Source of the DNA: Halovenus sp.
GTDB taxonomy: Archaea > Halobacteriota > Halobacteria > Halobacteriales > Haloarculaceae
NCBI GenBank assembly: GCA_028275025.1
Contig: JAQCNM010000039.1
Span: forward strand, 1-55,145
Direction of reading: 5' to 3'
Length of the DNA: 55,145 bases
The translations under genes and the position numbers were made by a program. Below, one piece after another: positions 25,577 to 35,748 of the stretch; position 1 is the stretch's first letter; every line of letters begins with the position of its first letter. A model generated the notes under the pieces. It had not been told where the DNA came from and ran no database searches. It was given only the letters and a program-made list of their open reading frames with translations.

Positions 25577-26887
25577 ATGGGAGATCTCGCAGTAACCGGT
25601 GGCAGCGTACTCCGGCCGGACCTGCGCGTCGAGCGGGCCGACGTGCTCGTCGACACAGACAGCGGGACAATCACCGCCGTCGAGGCGGGCGACAGCCCGC
25701 TCGCGGGCACGGCAGACGACCAACTCGACGCGACCGACGGACTCGTCGTCCCGGGGCTGGTCAACGCCCACACACACGTCGCGATGACACTGTTTCGCGG
25801 CGGGGCCGACGACAAGCCGCTCGGGGCGTGGCTCCGTGAGGACATCTGGCCGGTCGAGGCCGAACTCCGTGCAGAGGATGTCCGGGCGGGTGCGGCGCTC
25901 GGTGTCGCCGAGATGATCCGTTCCGGGACCACCGCCTTTGCCGATATGTACTTTTTCATGCCGGAGGTGGCAGACGTGGTGGCCGAGGCCGGGGTTCGCG
26001 CGCGCCTGGGACACGGCTGTATCACCGAGGGCAAGTCCGACGAGGCGGCTCACACAGAGTTCGAGACGGGGCTCACCTTCGCCCGGGAACACGACGGCCG
26101 TGCGGGGGGGCGTGTCCGGACGCTGTTCACGCCACACAGTCTGACTACCGTCGACGAGGCGTTCTACCGCGAGTACGTTCCGGCCGCCCGGGACGCCGGT
26201 GTGCCAGTCCATCTCCACGCAAACGAGAGTGTCGACGAGGTCGACCCGATCGTAGCGCGGCGCGGCGAGCGACCGCTCGTCTACGCCGACGAGATGGGTG
26301 TGCTCGGTCCCGACACGTTCCTCGCTCACGGTGTCCACGTCGACGACGAGGAACGGACACTGCTGGCCGAGCGTGACACCGGTGTGGTGCACTGTCCGGC
26401 CTCGAACATGAAACTCGCGAGCGGGATGGCCCCGGTCGCCGACCTCCGGGACGCGGGCGTGACGGTGGCACTCGGAACAGACGGCGCGGGGTCGAACAAC
26501 GATCTGGATATGTTCGACGAGATGCGCGACGCCGCGATGCTGGGGAAACTCGCCGCCGCCGACGCGAGCGCCGTTCCGGCACCGGCGGTCGCGGAGATGG
26601 CGACCGCCGCCGGGGCAGAGCTACTCGGGTTCGACAGCGGCCGCATCGAACCCGGCGCGAACGCAGACCTCGCGGTGCTCGACCTCGACGCCCCCCACCT
26701 GACCCCGCGTCACGACCTCCTGAGCCACCTGGTCTACGCCGCCCGTGGGAGTGACGTGTGTCACACCGTCTGTGACGGGCAAGTGCTCATGCGAAACCGC
26801 GACCTGTTGACACTCGACACCGAGGGTGTGATGACGGCGGCCGACGAGCACGCGCAGGCGCTCTTTGCGCGGGCCGGCAAGTCGTAG
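25577..26887 (+). CDS. Amidohydrolase, SAH/MTA deaminase-like
   Basis: A 436-aa member of the metal-dependent amidohydrolase superfamily, closest to 5'-methylthioadenosine/S-adenosylhomocysteine deaminases (MtaD/DadD). Metal and substrate motifs are VNAHTHVAMTLFRG, VHLHANES, TFLAHGVHVDD, HCPASNMKLASG and ALGTDGAGSNNDLDMF. It would deaminate SAH, MTA or adenosine derivatives to inosine compounds, part of methyl-cycle by-product removal. It is divergent from the histone-deacetylase operon. The start is supported by the TATA box at 25546. Confidence 0.85.
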   Translation: MGDLAVTGGSVLRPDLRVERADVLVDTDSGTITAVEAGDSPLAGTADDQLDATDGLVVPGLVNAHTHVAMTLFRGGADDKPLGAWLREDIWPVEAELRAEDVRAGAALGVAEMIRSGTTAFADMYFFMPEVADVVAEAGVRARLGHGCITEGKSDEAAHTEFETGLTFAREHDGRAGGRVRTLFTPHSLTTVDEAFYREYVPAARDAGVPVHLHANESVDEVDPIVARRGERPLVYADEMGVLGPDTFLAHGVHVDDEERTLLAERDTGVVHCPASNMKLASGMAPVADLRDAGVTVALGTDGAGSNNDLDMFDEMRDAAMLGKLAAADASAVPAPAVAEMATAAGAELLGFDSGRIEPGANADLAVLDLDAPHLTPRHDLLSHLVYAARGSDVCHTVCDGQVLMRNRDLLTLDTEGVMTAADEHAQALFARAGKS

Positions 26888-26905
26888 CCGTCTGTCACCC
26901 TGGAC

Positions 26906-29900
26906 TCAGCGGGTCTCGGATGAGTCGAACAGGGCATCGAACAGGCGGCGCTGTGCCTCCCTGAGGTGGTGTGTGACGGTCGGCTGTGAGACCCCGAGGC
27001 GGTCCGCGAGTTCGACACCGGTCGTCCCGCGTGGTGACTCGAAAAACCCCGTCCGGTATGCCTTCCGGAGAACCTCCCGCTGTCGGTCGGTGAGGTCTCT
27101 CGCCAGTGCGCGCTCGACGGTCGCCTCTGTCTCGTTTTTCGTACCGACATCGCGTCGCGACCGGAGCCCGGCGTCCGGGTAGCGCTCGCGCACCCGCTCG
27201 ATGAACCCCCGAACGTCGGTATCGGGTGGGAGACGGACTGTGGCTGTTGTGCCAGTCGGGTCGGCGAGCACCTCAGTCGGGACGGCCCCGCAGGCGAGCA
27301 GTCTCGTGACGACCGGTGTTCCGGTGAGTGTGGCCTGGAAGGTGACGTCTCGGGCGTGCTCGACCACGTCGAGTGACTCCACAGTAATCAACTCCGTTTC
27401 GAGTGCGAGGATCTCCTCGATCGGAGGCTCGGTGAGCGTGAACTGGACACGTGTCCGGTCTTCGGCAATCGGTGTCACCTCGTGGTATGTCACCTCGGTC
27501 CCGGCGGTATCTGCGAGGCTGCTCAGAACCGTCCCCGGGTTCGGCAGGTCGAGTTCCACCTCGATACCGGGCCCGGGAAGCGTCGTGTGCTCCCGGGCGA
27601 GAGTGGTGAGAGTGTCTGGAACGAGTGCACCGAGCTGTTCGAGCGTGTCGCGGATCGTGTCGTCGAACACGTGCGAGACGGTTGCGTACACCACGAACAC
27701 ACCACGGACCTCGTCCTCGTGACACAGCGGGACGGCGAGCACCGACTGGTAATCGTGTTCGACGGCCGCCCGGGCCCAGTCAGCGTCGCGGAGACGGTCG
27801 GTGATATCCGGGACGTGAACTGTCTCGCCGGTCGACAGCGCCCGTGCGGCCGGGGTCGACCCGTCGAGACCGAACGAGACGTCGTCGAGATACCCCCCCT
27901 CACGCTGGCTGGCGGCGTCGTCCTCCGCCCACGACCGGGGTTCGACCATGTCACCGTCCGGCGGCACTGCCCCGACCCAGGCGAGTGCGTACGGCTCGGT
28001 GTCGGCGAGCTGTTCACAGAGGCCTCGCTCGACCTCGCCCGGTGTGGCGGCACGGCGTAGCGTCGTCTCCACCTCGTTGACCAGCCCGAGCAGTTCGTCG
28101 AGCCGGTTTAGCCGGGTCGTCTGTTCGGCGAGACGGCGGTCGCGCTCGCGGATGTCTGCCCGGTCGGTGACCCGGTCGAGTGCTGCCTCTGTTGCCGCCG
28201 CGAACAGTTCGACCGGACGTCGCTTGCGCTCGCCGAACGTGACCCGTTCGTCGGTCAGGAGAACGAGCACACCGTGTTCTCCGAGCGGGACGAACAGACC
28301 AGACCGGGCGGCTGTATCGGAGTCGGAGACGTGGTCTGACCTGCGGACATCAGAGAGAAACCGTGACTCGCCACTCAGGTACGTCTGCCAGGCGATCGAG
28401 TCCCCGTGGCCGGGGCCAAACAACGCCGACCCGTCGTAGAACTCCCGTAGACGGTCTGTGCCTGCGGCCAACTCCAGTACGTTCTCCTCGTCGTCGAACA
28501 GAAAGACACCGACACCCTCCGGGTCGAGTACCGTCGAGACCGTCTCCTTTGCGCTGTGACAGACGGCCTGCCGGCTCTCGGCGGCCAGGAGCGCCTGGGT
28601 CGCCTCGTACATCGAGGCGAGGGCGGTCTCGCGCTCGCGGCTCTCGACGGCCGCTATCGCGTGTCCGACGGTCCGACCCAGCCTATCGAGCACCGCGAGT
28701 TCGCGCTCGTCGAACACGACGCGGTCGGCACGAACGACCAGAACACCGTGAGTCTGACCGTCGTGGCGAAACGGGACGGCAGCCGTCGACGTGGAGCCGT
28801 CACTGTCCTGACGGACACAGGCCGTGCCCGTTTCGAGCGCCTGTCGGGTCGGCGCGTCTGCCGACATCGACATCAGCTCCCTCGGGTCGGCCGCCGTCTC
28901 GTGTACCGGCCGGAGCGTTCGGTCGTCGCCACCGGCTCGGAACATGGTCACACCGTCGTACCGGAGAGAGCCGGTGAGTTGCTCACAGACGACTGTCTCT
29001 ATCTCCGCCCGGCTTGTCGCACCGACGAGCGCCGCGTCCACCTCGCGGACGAGACGGTTGACGCGGTCGAGTTGGGCGAGTTTGTTTCGCTGTGTCTCGA
29101 GTGCCTGCTCGCGCTCGACGCGGTCGGTGACGTCCTCGACCGTAGAGATGAGCCTGTGGAGGTCGCCGTCGTCGTACAGCGGGGTCACGTCGGCCACGAC
29201 GTGACGGCGCTCGCCGGCGGGGGTCTCGATGATGTACTCCTCGTTTCGAACCGGTTCACCGGTCTCTTTGACCCGGTTGACCGCGATATCACGCTCCGAG
29301 CGGACCTCCCCGGAATCGGTCAGGATATCGAGCCCCTCCGGCGGTGGCTGCTGGCCCTCGACCTCCGCGGGCTCTACACCCATGATGCGGGCGGCCTCCT
29401 CGTTCAGACTGCGAACGGTCAGGTCGGGGTCGCTCACCAGGATGCCGACCGGACTCGTCTCGAGAATCCGGCCGACGAGGTCGCGCTCGGCCTGGAGACG
29501 GTGTTCGCGTTCGACCCGGTCTGTTATCTCCCGGACGACGCCACGAACGCGGACCACCTCGCCGTCCTCGAACTGTGGGTCACCGCGGAGTCGTACCCAG
29601 CGCGTCTCGTCGTCACCGGCGGACATCCGCACCTCCAGGTCGAACGGGTCACCGGTCTCGACAGCCCGGTCGAGCGCATCGTCGACCCGCTGCCGGTCGT
29701 CTGGATGGTAGAGTTTCCTGACACGGTCGAGCTCTAATCTCGTGTCCCGGGAGAGTCCGTAGAGCTCGTACACCTGCTCTGTCCAGAGGTTCGGCCCGTC
29801 GAGGTTGTACTCCCAGGCACCAACGTCCGCGATATCCTGTGCCTTCGTGAACAGGTCGTTCTGGCGTTCGAGTTCGCGCTTGCGTTGTTTCTGTTCGGTG

Positions 29901-30640
29901 ATGTCCCGGCTGGTGCTCAGAACCCGGTGTGTCTCGCCGTTCTTGCGGGTGCCGAGTACCCGGTCGCGAATCCACCGCACCTCCCCGTCGGGTCGCAGGA
30001 TACGGTACGTGAGCTCGTGTGTCCCGGATTTCGCCACGTTCGGACCGACCGTGTCGAGCACACGGTCCCGGTCTGCCGGGTGGACGGTCTGCTCGAACGC
30101 CGCCCAACCGCCTTCGAGGGCGTGCTCCTGTGGTCGCCCCCAGACGTCCTCGTAGCTCGCACTGACGAACTCGATCTCCCTGCCGGACCGGTTGGTCGGG
30201 TTGTACACCCAGACGACATCCTGGAGATTCTCACTGAGTTGCTGCAGCAGTGACTCGTGGGTGCGTGGGTGGTTCTGTGCGACACCAGAAACCGTGTTCT
30301 CACAGACTGTCTCCACACGCTGCCGGAGGAGTGGCGGTGGTGTCTCCGCGGGGGCCGACCGCACGAGTTCACTCGCACCCGCGTCTAGCACGCGCTCGAC
30401 GGGACCGTCGTCACCGACGAACGCCACGAGTGGTGTCGAGGGGTACGCCCCCCGGAACTGCTCGACGGTCTCCACCGGCCGGTCGCCGGTGGCGTCGACG
30501 ACCAGGCAGTCTATCGTCTCCCCCTCGGGCCGGTCGGGGTCTGTCCACCCGGTGACGGCCGACACCCGGAACCCCTCGTCGAGTCCGGAGACACTCTCGC
30601 CGACACACAGCACGTCTATCGGTGAGGAGGCTACCTGCAC
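26906..30640 (-). CDS. Multi-PAS/GAF bacterio-opsin-activator-type regulator
   Basis: A 1244-aa soluble sensor-regulator. In order it has a degenerate receiver-like domain (1-115; DCLVVDATG, DAGASELV), three PAS domains (about 130-260, 265-380, 390-515), three GAF domains (about 530-660, 670-820, 850-1000), a Bat-type middle domain (1005-1150) and a C-terminal HTH_10 DNA-binding domain (about 1180-1240; LTDRQREVLRKAYRTGFFE, LADRLGVSQPTVTHHLREAQRR). Such proteins sense redox, light or ligands and regulate genes; Halobacterium Bat activates bop. No histidine kinase domain is present, so DNA binding is the output. It starts with GTG. Its stop is 19 nt from that of the convergent amidohydrolase. 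Its target is unknown. Confidence 0.88.
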   Translation of the reverse strand: MQVASSPIDVLCVGESVSGLDEGFRVSAVTGWTDPDRPEGETIDCLVVDATGDRPVETVEQFRGAYPSTPLVAFVGDDGPVERVLDAGASELVRSAPAETPPPLLRQRVETVCENTVSGVAQNHPRTHESLLQQLSENLQDVVWVYNPTNRSGREIEFVSASYEDVWGRPQEHALEGGWAAFEQTVHPADRDRVLDTVGPNVAKSGTHELTYRILRPDGEVRWIRDRVLGTRKNGETHRVLSTSRDITEQKQRKRELERQNDLFTKAQDIADVGAWEYNLDGPNLWTEQVYELYGLSRDTRLELDRVRKLYHPDDRQRVDDALDRAVETGDPFDLEVRMSAGDDETRWVRLRGDPQFEDGEVVRVRGVVREITDRVEREHRLQAERDLVGRILETSPVGILVSDPDLTVRSLNEEAARIMGVEPAEVEGQQPPPEGLDILTDSGEVRSERDIAVNRVKETGEPVRNEEYIIETPAGERRHVVADVTPLYDDGDLHRLISTVEDVTDRVEREQALETQRNKLAQLDRVNRLVREVDAALVGATSRAEIETVVCEQLTGSLRYDGVTMFRAGGDDRTLRPVHETAADPRELMSMSADAPTRQALETGTACVRQDSDGSTSTAAVPFRHDGQTHGVLVVRADRVVFDERELAVLDRLGRTVGHAIAAVESRERETALASMYEATQALLAAESRQAVCHSAKETVSTVLDPEGVGVFLFDDEENVLELAAGTDRLREFYDGSALFGPGHGDSIAWQTYLSGESRFLSDVRRSDHVSDSDTAARSGLFVPLGEHGVLVLLTDERVTFGERKRRPVELFAAATEAALDRVTDRADIRERDRRLAEQTTRLNRLDELLGLVNEVETTLRRAATPGEVERGLCEQLADTEPYALAWVGAVPPDGDMVEPRSWAEDDAASQREGGYLDDVSFGLDGSTPAARALSTGETVHVPDITDRLRDADWARAAVEHDYQSVLAVPLCHEDEVRGVFVVYATVSHVFDDTIRDTLEQLGALVPDTLTTLAREHTTLPGPGIEVELDLPNPGTVLSSLADTAGTEVTYHEVTPIAEDRTRVQFTLTEPPIEEILALETELITVESLDVVEHARDVTFQATLTGTPVVTRLLACGAVPTEVLADPTGTTATVRLPPDTDVRGFIERVRERYPDAGLRSRRDVGTKNETEATVERALARDLTDRQREVLRKAYRTGFFESPRGTTGVELADRLGVSQPTVTHHLREAQRRLFDALFDSSETR

Positions 30641-30803
30641 CCGTGAGCACCCCCAGTGTGACCGTCCGCAAACAAGTCAACCTGAATGAACATCTGTTTC
30701 GTGTACTCCTGTTGGTCGTGACAGGACAAGAGTCTTCGGTTCGGACCGGCCGCCGTGTGGTCTCGGGACAAGAGCTATGTTCCGCTGGGTCCGTATCCGG
30801 TGT

Positions 30804-31961
30804 ATGCTCGACTACCTCGAGTTGGAGGGGCAACTCAGTCAGGAGGAGCGTACGGCGCGGGACACCGCTCGTGAGTTCGCAGACGACGTGCGAGACGAGA
30901 TGGTCGAGAGCTACCGAGCCGGCGAGTTCCCGGTCGAGCGCATCCCCGAGATGGGCGACCTGGGGTTTTACGCCCCCAATCTCGAGGGGTACGGGCTGGT
31001 CGGCACCACCGACCGCGCGTACGGGCTGGTGATGCAGGAGTTGGAGGCCTGTGACTCCGGACTGCGCTCGATGGCGAGTGTGCAGGGTGCGCTGGTCATC
31101 TACCCGATTCACGCGTACGGCTCCGAGACACAGCGCGAGGAGTTCCTGCCGGAGTTGGCGACCGGCGACATGGTTGGTTGTTTCGCACTGACAGAGCCCG
31201 AACACGGGTCGAACCCGGCGGCGATGGAGACCAGTGCGGTTCGCGAGGGTGACGGCTACCGGATGAACGGATCGAAGAGGTGGGCCACGAACGCCCCGCT
31301 CGCCGATATCGCCATCGTCTGGGCCCGGACAGGAGGCGGTGACGGTCCGGTGCGAGGGTTCATCGTCGAGACCGACCGCGAGGGGGTCTCGACCACGTCG
31401 ATAACAGGCAAGCTCTCGATGCGCGCATCGAGCTCCGGCGAGGTACATCTCGACGACGTCTGGGTGCCCGACGGGCACGTGCTACCCGGCGTCGAGGGGA
31501 TGAAGGGGCCGCTGTCCTGTCTCACACAGGCCCGCTACGGGATTGCCTGGGGGGCAGTCGGTGCGGCCCGTGACAGCTATCAGACGGCACTCGACTACGC
31601 AGGTGACCGCGAACAGTTCGACGGCCCCATCGCCCGCTTCCAGCTCCAGCAGGAGAAACTGGCCGAGATGGCGACCCAGATAACGCTCGGACAGCTACTC
31701 GCCCACCGACTGGCCGACCTGAAGGAGGCCGGAGAGCTCCGCCCCGAGCAGGTGTCGATGGCGAAGCGCAACAACGTCCGGATGGCCCGCGACCAGTCTC
31801 GGGTGGCCCGCGAGATGCTCGGTGGAAACGGCATCACTCTCGACTACTCGCCGATGCGCCACATGGCGAACATGGAGACCGTCTACACGTACGAGGGAAC
31901 CCACGACATCCACACGCTGATTCTCGGCAACGACCTCACCGGGATTCCTGCCTTCGAGTGA
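30804..31961 (+). CDS. Acyl-CoA dehydrogenase (glutaryl-CoA dehydrogenase-like)
   Basis: A 385-aa flavoprotein that introduces a double bond into acyl-CoA. Visible signatures are CFALTEPEHGSNPAAMET (FAD/substrate), RMNGSKRWATNAPLADIAIVWA, and GGNGITLDYSPMRHMANMETVYTYEGTHDIHTLILG, whose Glu in YEGT is the catalytic base as in glutaryl-CoA dehydrogenases. That subgroup also decarboxylates. The ATG at 30804 is taken because MLDYLELEGQLSQEE matches the usual family start. An in-frame ATG lies 27 nt upstream. No clear TATA box is visible. Confidence 0.9.
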   Translation: MLDYLELEGQLSQEERTARDTAREFADDVRDEMVESYRAGEFPVERIPEMGDLGFYAPNLEGYGLVGTTDRAYGLVMQELEACDSGLRSMASVQGALVIYPIHAYGSETQREEFLPELATGDMVGCFALTEPEHGSNPAAMETSAVREGDGYRMNGSKRWATNAPLADIAIVWARTGGGDGPVRGFIVETDREGVSTTSITGKLSMRASSSGEVHLDDVWVPDGHVLPGVEGMKGPLSCLTQARYGIAWGAVGAARDSYQTALDYAGDREQFDGPIARFQLQQEKLAEMATQITLGQLLAHRLADLKEAGELRPEQVSMAKRNNVRMARDQSRVAREMLGGNGITLDYSPMRHMANMETVYTYEGTHDIHTLILGNDLTGIPAFE

Positions 31962-31975
31962 CGGCCCCCGAACGG

Positions 31976-32569
31976 TCAGGACCCGCCGTACCCCTCGACC
32001 AGCGACTCGACGTACTTCGCGACGACGTCCACCTCGAGGTGGACGGGGTCGCCGACCGACTTCGTCGAAAGGGTCGTCACGTCGTAGGTCTCGGGGACAA
32101 TCGCCACCTCGAACTGCTCGTCGTGGAGGGCAGCGACGGTGAGGCTGATGCCGTCGACCGAGATGGAGCCCTTTTCGACGATGTACGGTGCGAGCGCCGG
32201 CGGGAGCGAGAACCCGAACCGCCAGTCCTCGTCGACCTGGCGGATCTCGGTCGTCTCGGCGGTGCCGTCGACGTGTCCCTGGACGAAGTGTCCGTCGAGC
32301 CGGCCGTCTGCCGGCAGAGCGCGCTCCAGATTCACCCGGTCACCCGGTTCGAGGTGACCAAGGTACGTCCGGTCGACGGTTTCGCTCGCGAGAAACACCT
32401 CGAACGCGTCGGTGTCGTGCGTTTCGACGGTCAGACAGACGCCGCTCACACTGACACTCTGACCCCGGGTGAGCCCATCGAAGCTCGTTCCGATGCGCAC
32501 GCGGCGGCCGTCGGCACTCTCCGTGACGGTCTGCACCTCGCCGGTTTCCTCGACGATACCGGTAAACAT
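31976..32569 (-). CDS. ribE: Riboflavin synthase
   Basis: A 197-aa enzyme that dismutates 6,7-dimethyl-8-ribityllumazine to riboflavin. It has two lumazine-binding domains: the first starts MFTGIVEETGEV with SVSGVCLTVE, and the second starts GHFVQGHVDGTAETTEI with SISVDGISLTVA. This is the bacterial-type trimeric enzyme that haloarchaea use. Neighbours include an acyl-CoA dehydrogenase (FAD-dependent) and dodecin (flavin storage). It converges on the acyl-CoA dehydrogenase. Confidence 0.95.
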   Translation of the reverse strand: MFTGIVEETGEVQTVTESADGRRVRIGTSFDGLTRGQSVSVSGVCLTVETHDTDAFEVFLASETVDRTYLGHLEPGDRVNLERALPADGRLDGHFVQGHVDGTAETTEIRQVDEDWRFGFSLPPALAPYIVEKGSISVDGISLTVAALHDEQFEVAIVPETYDVTTLSTKSVGDPVHLEVDVVAKYVESLVEGYGGS

Positions 32570-32718
32570 ACCATTTACTCGGGACCGGTGCTGTTAGCAC
32601 CTTTCGTTTCTGTTGGCCCGGACCGGCAGACGACGACACACCACGTCGGCCGGCGGTCGTAGGGTCCTCACAAGCGGCGCCCGTCAGCGTTAACACACTC
32701 CAGACGATACCAGCGTGT

Positions 32719-33081
32719 ATGAGTACGACAGACGAGCCGACAGGGCGAGCGGGTATCTCCGTCACCGAGACGGCGGCCGCCGAGGCGCTCTCCCTGCTCG
32801 AAGGCGAGGGTCTCGACACCGGCATCGCGGGGCTCCGGCTGTACGTGCAGCAGGGTGGCTGTGCCGGTCTCTCCTACGGGATGCGGTTCGACCACGAGCC
32901 CGAAGAGGACGACACTATCGTCGAACACCACGGACTGCGGGTGTTTGTCGACCCCGCGAGTATGAACTACATCGAGGGGTCGCGTCTCGACTACGAGGGC
33001 GGCCTCCAGGGTGAGGGGTTCCACGTCGAGAACCCGAACGTCGTCAGCGAGTGTGGCTGTGGCGAGAGCTTCCGAACCTAA
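32719..33081 (+). CDS. Iron-sulfur cluster assembly protein (IscA/ErpA family)
   Basis: A 120-aa A-type carrier that receives and delivers Fe-S clusters. The three ligand cysteines are Cys48 ([12 protein letters not shown]) and Cys112/Cys114 (ECGCGESF). The core [12 protein letters not shown] and [18 protein letters not shown] region is typical. It overlaps the dodecin gene's stop by 4 nt on the other strand. A weak TATA-like GCGTTAACA lies about 28 nt upstream. Confidence 0.95.
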   Translation: MSTTDEPTGRAGISVTETAAAEALSLLEGEGLDTGIAGLRLYVQQGGCAGLSYGMRFDHEPEEDDTIVEHHGLRVFVDPASMNYIEGSRLDYEGGLQGEGFHVENPNVVSECGCGESFRT

Positions 33082-33278
33082 TCTTCGAGCCCGAACGCGA
33101 CCTCGACCTCCGCCTGGTACTCCCGTTGCTCGACGCTCGCGAGTTCGACGCCCAGTTCCTCTACCTCGACCCAGTGGAGATTGTGCAGTGTCTCCTCGGC
33201 CCGGTCGATTGCATCGTCGACCGCGTCGTCGAACGACTCCGTACTCGAACCCATCAGGGTGACTTTCTTGAACACCAT
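33078..33278 (-). CDS. Dodecin (flavin-binding)
   Basis: A 66-aa protein that forms hollow dodecamers binding riboflavin and FMN, described in Halobacterium. It starts [20 protein letters not shown], contains the flavin-binding tryptophan in [16 protein letters not shown], and ends VEVAFGLED. It acts as a flavin buffer and sink. Its presence close to riboflavin synthase suggests joint flavin homeostasis. The ATG at 33278 is chosen with a TATA-like element at 33306-33314 upstream. Confidence 0.93.
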   Translation of the reverse strand: MVFKKVTLMGSSTESFDDAVDDAIDRAEETLHNLHWVEVEELGVELASVEQREYQAEVEVAFGLED

Positions 33279-33305
33279 TGCACGTTCGACTGACACGCCG
33301 CGTTG

Positions 33306-33314
33306 GCATAAACC
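33306..33314 (-). promoter_or_regulatory. TATA box for dodecin
   Basis: The minus strand reads GGTTTATGC, centred about 32 nt upstream of the ATG at 33278. Confidence 0.5.
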
Positions 33315-33472
33315 CCAGCCGCCACCGGCACACCGGGGGGAGTGAGACGGAAACGGGTCGGAACGGATTCTCCACACGTACAGTAGGGCCCCGCAGTACC
33401 CACCCGGGACGGTCACGGACCGAGGATACGCGATGAATAGATTGATAACCGACAACAAGCTATGGCCTGTGA

Positions 33473-35686
33473 ATGGCAGGAGCGCTCGACGAAGATACAG
33501 CGCAGACACTCGCCAGCGGTCGTCAAACAATCGGGTCACTACTCTCGGCCGCGCAGGCGAATCTCAAGCGCGTGTTCGTTGTTTTCGTCGTCGGTTGGCT
33601 GCTCACCTTCTACCTGTTACGGACGTTCGTCTGGGAGCGCCTCCAGGCGGACCTGGTGTTCAATCGCCTGGACGGGGAGTACCTCGACCAGACACAGATT
33701 GTCGCCACAGACCCGTTCCAGGTTATTCTCCTGCAGGTGAAAATCGGGATTGTCGTCGGGATACTCGTCGCGCTTCCCGTGCTCGTCTACTACAGCCGTG
33801 ACTCGCTCAGACAGCGCGGTATCTGGCCCGATGCCAGCATCCCCCGCTGGAAGAAGGCCAGTTTCGTGGTGACGATCGCACTCCTCTTTCTGGTCGGTCT
33901 GTCGTACGCCTACTTTGCCTTTTTTCCCATCATGTTCTCCTTTCTGGCCGAGAACGCGGTCAACGCGGAGTTCAAACCGACCTGGTCGATCGTGCTGTGG
34001 ACCGAGTTCGTGGTCTTTCTCTCCCTGTCGTTTGCACTGGCGGCGCAGTTGCCACTCGCGATGAGTGCGAGCGCCCGAGCCGGGGTGATAAAGTACGAGA
34101 CCTTCCGCGACAACTGGCGGTACGCGGTTCTCGCGATTTTCGTGTTCGGGGCGATGTTCTCGCCACCGGACCCGTTCACGCAGGTCATGTGGGGAGTCCC
34201 ACTCGTCTTGCTTTACTTTTTCAGCCTGGGGGTGGCAAAGCTCGCGGTCGTCTCGAAACGGGCCAGCGAGAGTGTCCCCGTTCGCGAGGTGGCCCGCGAC
34301 CGCTGGAACGTGCTCACCGGGGCGGTGGTGCTCTCTGTCGGCGCGGTCTACCTGTTCATGTTCGAGGGTGGCCCCGAGGCGGTAAACGAACTGCTCGCGT
34401 TTGTCGGCTCCAACTACCGGGTCGTCCCCGGTGAGGAACTCGATCTCCTCGGACTGGCGCCCGTTACCGCCGTCGTGGGGATGGGGGTGGCACTCGGGCT
34501 GGTCGTGAGCGGTGTGTTGCTGTTTTACTTCCGGGTGCAACGGCTCGAAGCGGTCGCCCGCGAACAGGTCGGAGCCGGCCGGCGACCGGACGACACGGAA
34601 CCGGGTGAGAGTGCCGAGATCGACGTCGCGGGGATGAGTCCACAGGCCGTTCGGGCCACCCCTGTCGAGTCGTTTGCCACGCTCGACGAGGAAACGGCAC
34701 TCGGCTACGCACAGCGCGCCGTCGACAACGAGAACCCGGCAAAGGCTCAGGCTATCCTCGACAAGGTCGACGAGGTAGCAAAGCTCGAGGCCGAAACAGA
34801 GGAGACACAACAGGACGAAGAAAGCGAGGACGAGGGCGGCAACGTCGTGACGTCGACGGCCGCGGGCATCGTCGACCCGTTCACGGAAAACGACACGACT
34901 GAGGACGACATCGGGGGGTACTACTACGACATCCGGTTTATTCTCGATTCCCTGACCTCGAAGGCAATCTGGATCGTCGCCGTGTTCATGATAGTGCTCG
35001 CCGGGACGTTCGGCGTGCTGTTCCGGGGCGGACTCGGTGTCGCGACGGACTTTTTCTTCCAGAACATGCCCGCCGCGGCCATCGAGGAGCCGGATATCGT
35101 CGTGCTACACCCGGTGGAGGCGCTTATCTTCATGCTGAAGTTCTCGACCGTACTGGCCGCGCTCTCTATTCTCCCGTTCGTGTTTTACTTTGCCTGGCCG
35201 GCCATCGAGGAACGGTTCGGCACCAGCGGTGACCGGAACGTGTTGCTGGTCTGGGGTGGAACGATGGTCGTTGCCCTGCTCGGCGGCACCGTGCTCGGAT
35301 TCCTCGTTATCGCTCCGTCGGTGATATCACTGCTCGCCCAGGACGTGGTCAGTTCGAACATGGTCATCGCCTACCGCATCAGTAGCTTCGGCTGGCTGGT
35401 CATCCTCCTGACCGTGGGTATCGGGGCACTCGCGATGATCCCCGCCACGATGGTGCTTTTCAACCACGGCAACATCGTCTCCTATCGGCAGATGCGAACG
35501 CGCTGGCGTGGGGTCGTGCTCGCCTTTTTTGCCGCCGCGGGCTTTCTCTCGCCGTCCGGCCTGCTCACCATGTTTCTCGTCGCCATCCCCGCGTCGCTCG
35601 CGTACGGTCTCGGCATCGGCCTGACCTGGCTCTACGAACGTGTCGGCGGCCGTGACCCGTCGGTGTACGGCGAGCGGGCCGACTGA
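33473..35686 (+). CDS. tatC2: Fused double TatC (haloarchaeal TatCt)
   Basis: A 737-aa membrane protein in which two TatC domains are fused, a haloarchaeal hallmark of the Tat export system. Half 1 (about 25-370) has TatC-like helices, including [38 protein letters not shown] and [26 protein letters not shown] charged linker (about 375-480) follows. Half 2 (about 485-725) repeats the plan with [24 protein letters not shown] and [28 protein letters not shown]. TatC recognises twin-arginine signals. No TatCo partner lies next to it. Confidence 0.93.
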   Translation: MAGALDEDTAQTLASGRQTIGSLLSAAQANLKRVFVVFVVGWLLTFYLLRTFVWERLQADLVFNRLDGEYLDQTQIVATDPFQVILLQVKIGIVVGILVALPVLVYYSRDSLRQRGIWPDASIPRWKKASFVVTIALLFLVGLSYAYFAFFPIMFSFLAENAVNAEFKPTWSIVLWTEFVVFLSLSFALAAQLPLAMSASARAGVIKYETFRDNWRYAVLAIFVFGAMFSPPDPFTQVMWGVPLVLLYFFSLGVAKLAVVSKRASESVPVREVARDRWNVLTGAVVLSVGAVYLFMFEGGPEAVNELLAFVGSNYRVVPGEELDLLGLAPVTAVVGMGVALGLVVSGVLLFYFRVQRLEAVAREQVGAGRRPDDTEPGESAEIDVAGMSPQAVRATPVESFATLDEETALGYAQRAVDNENPAKAQAILDKVDEVAKLEAETEETQQDEESEDEGGNVVTSTAAGIVDPFTENDTTEDDIGGYYYDIRFILDSLTSKAIWIVAVFMIVLAGTFGVLFRGGLGVATDFFFQNMPAAAIEEPDIVVLHPVEALIFMLKFSTVLAALSILPFVFYFAWPAIEERFGTSGDRNVLLVWGGTMVVALLGGTVLGFLVIAPSVISLLAQDVVSSNMVIAYRISSFGWLVILLTVGIGALAMIPATMVLFNHGNIVSYRQMRTRWRGVVLAFFAAAGFLSPSGLLTMFLVAIPASLAYGLGIGLTWLYERVGGRDPSVYGERAD

Positions 35687-35748
35687 GACGGCTGTTGCTC
35701 ACTTCCGACGCGGTAAAAAAGATGGAATTCGAGACGTATCGGGAGCCG

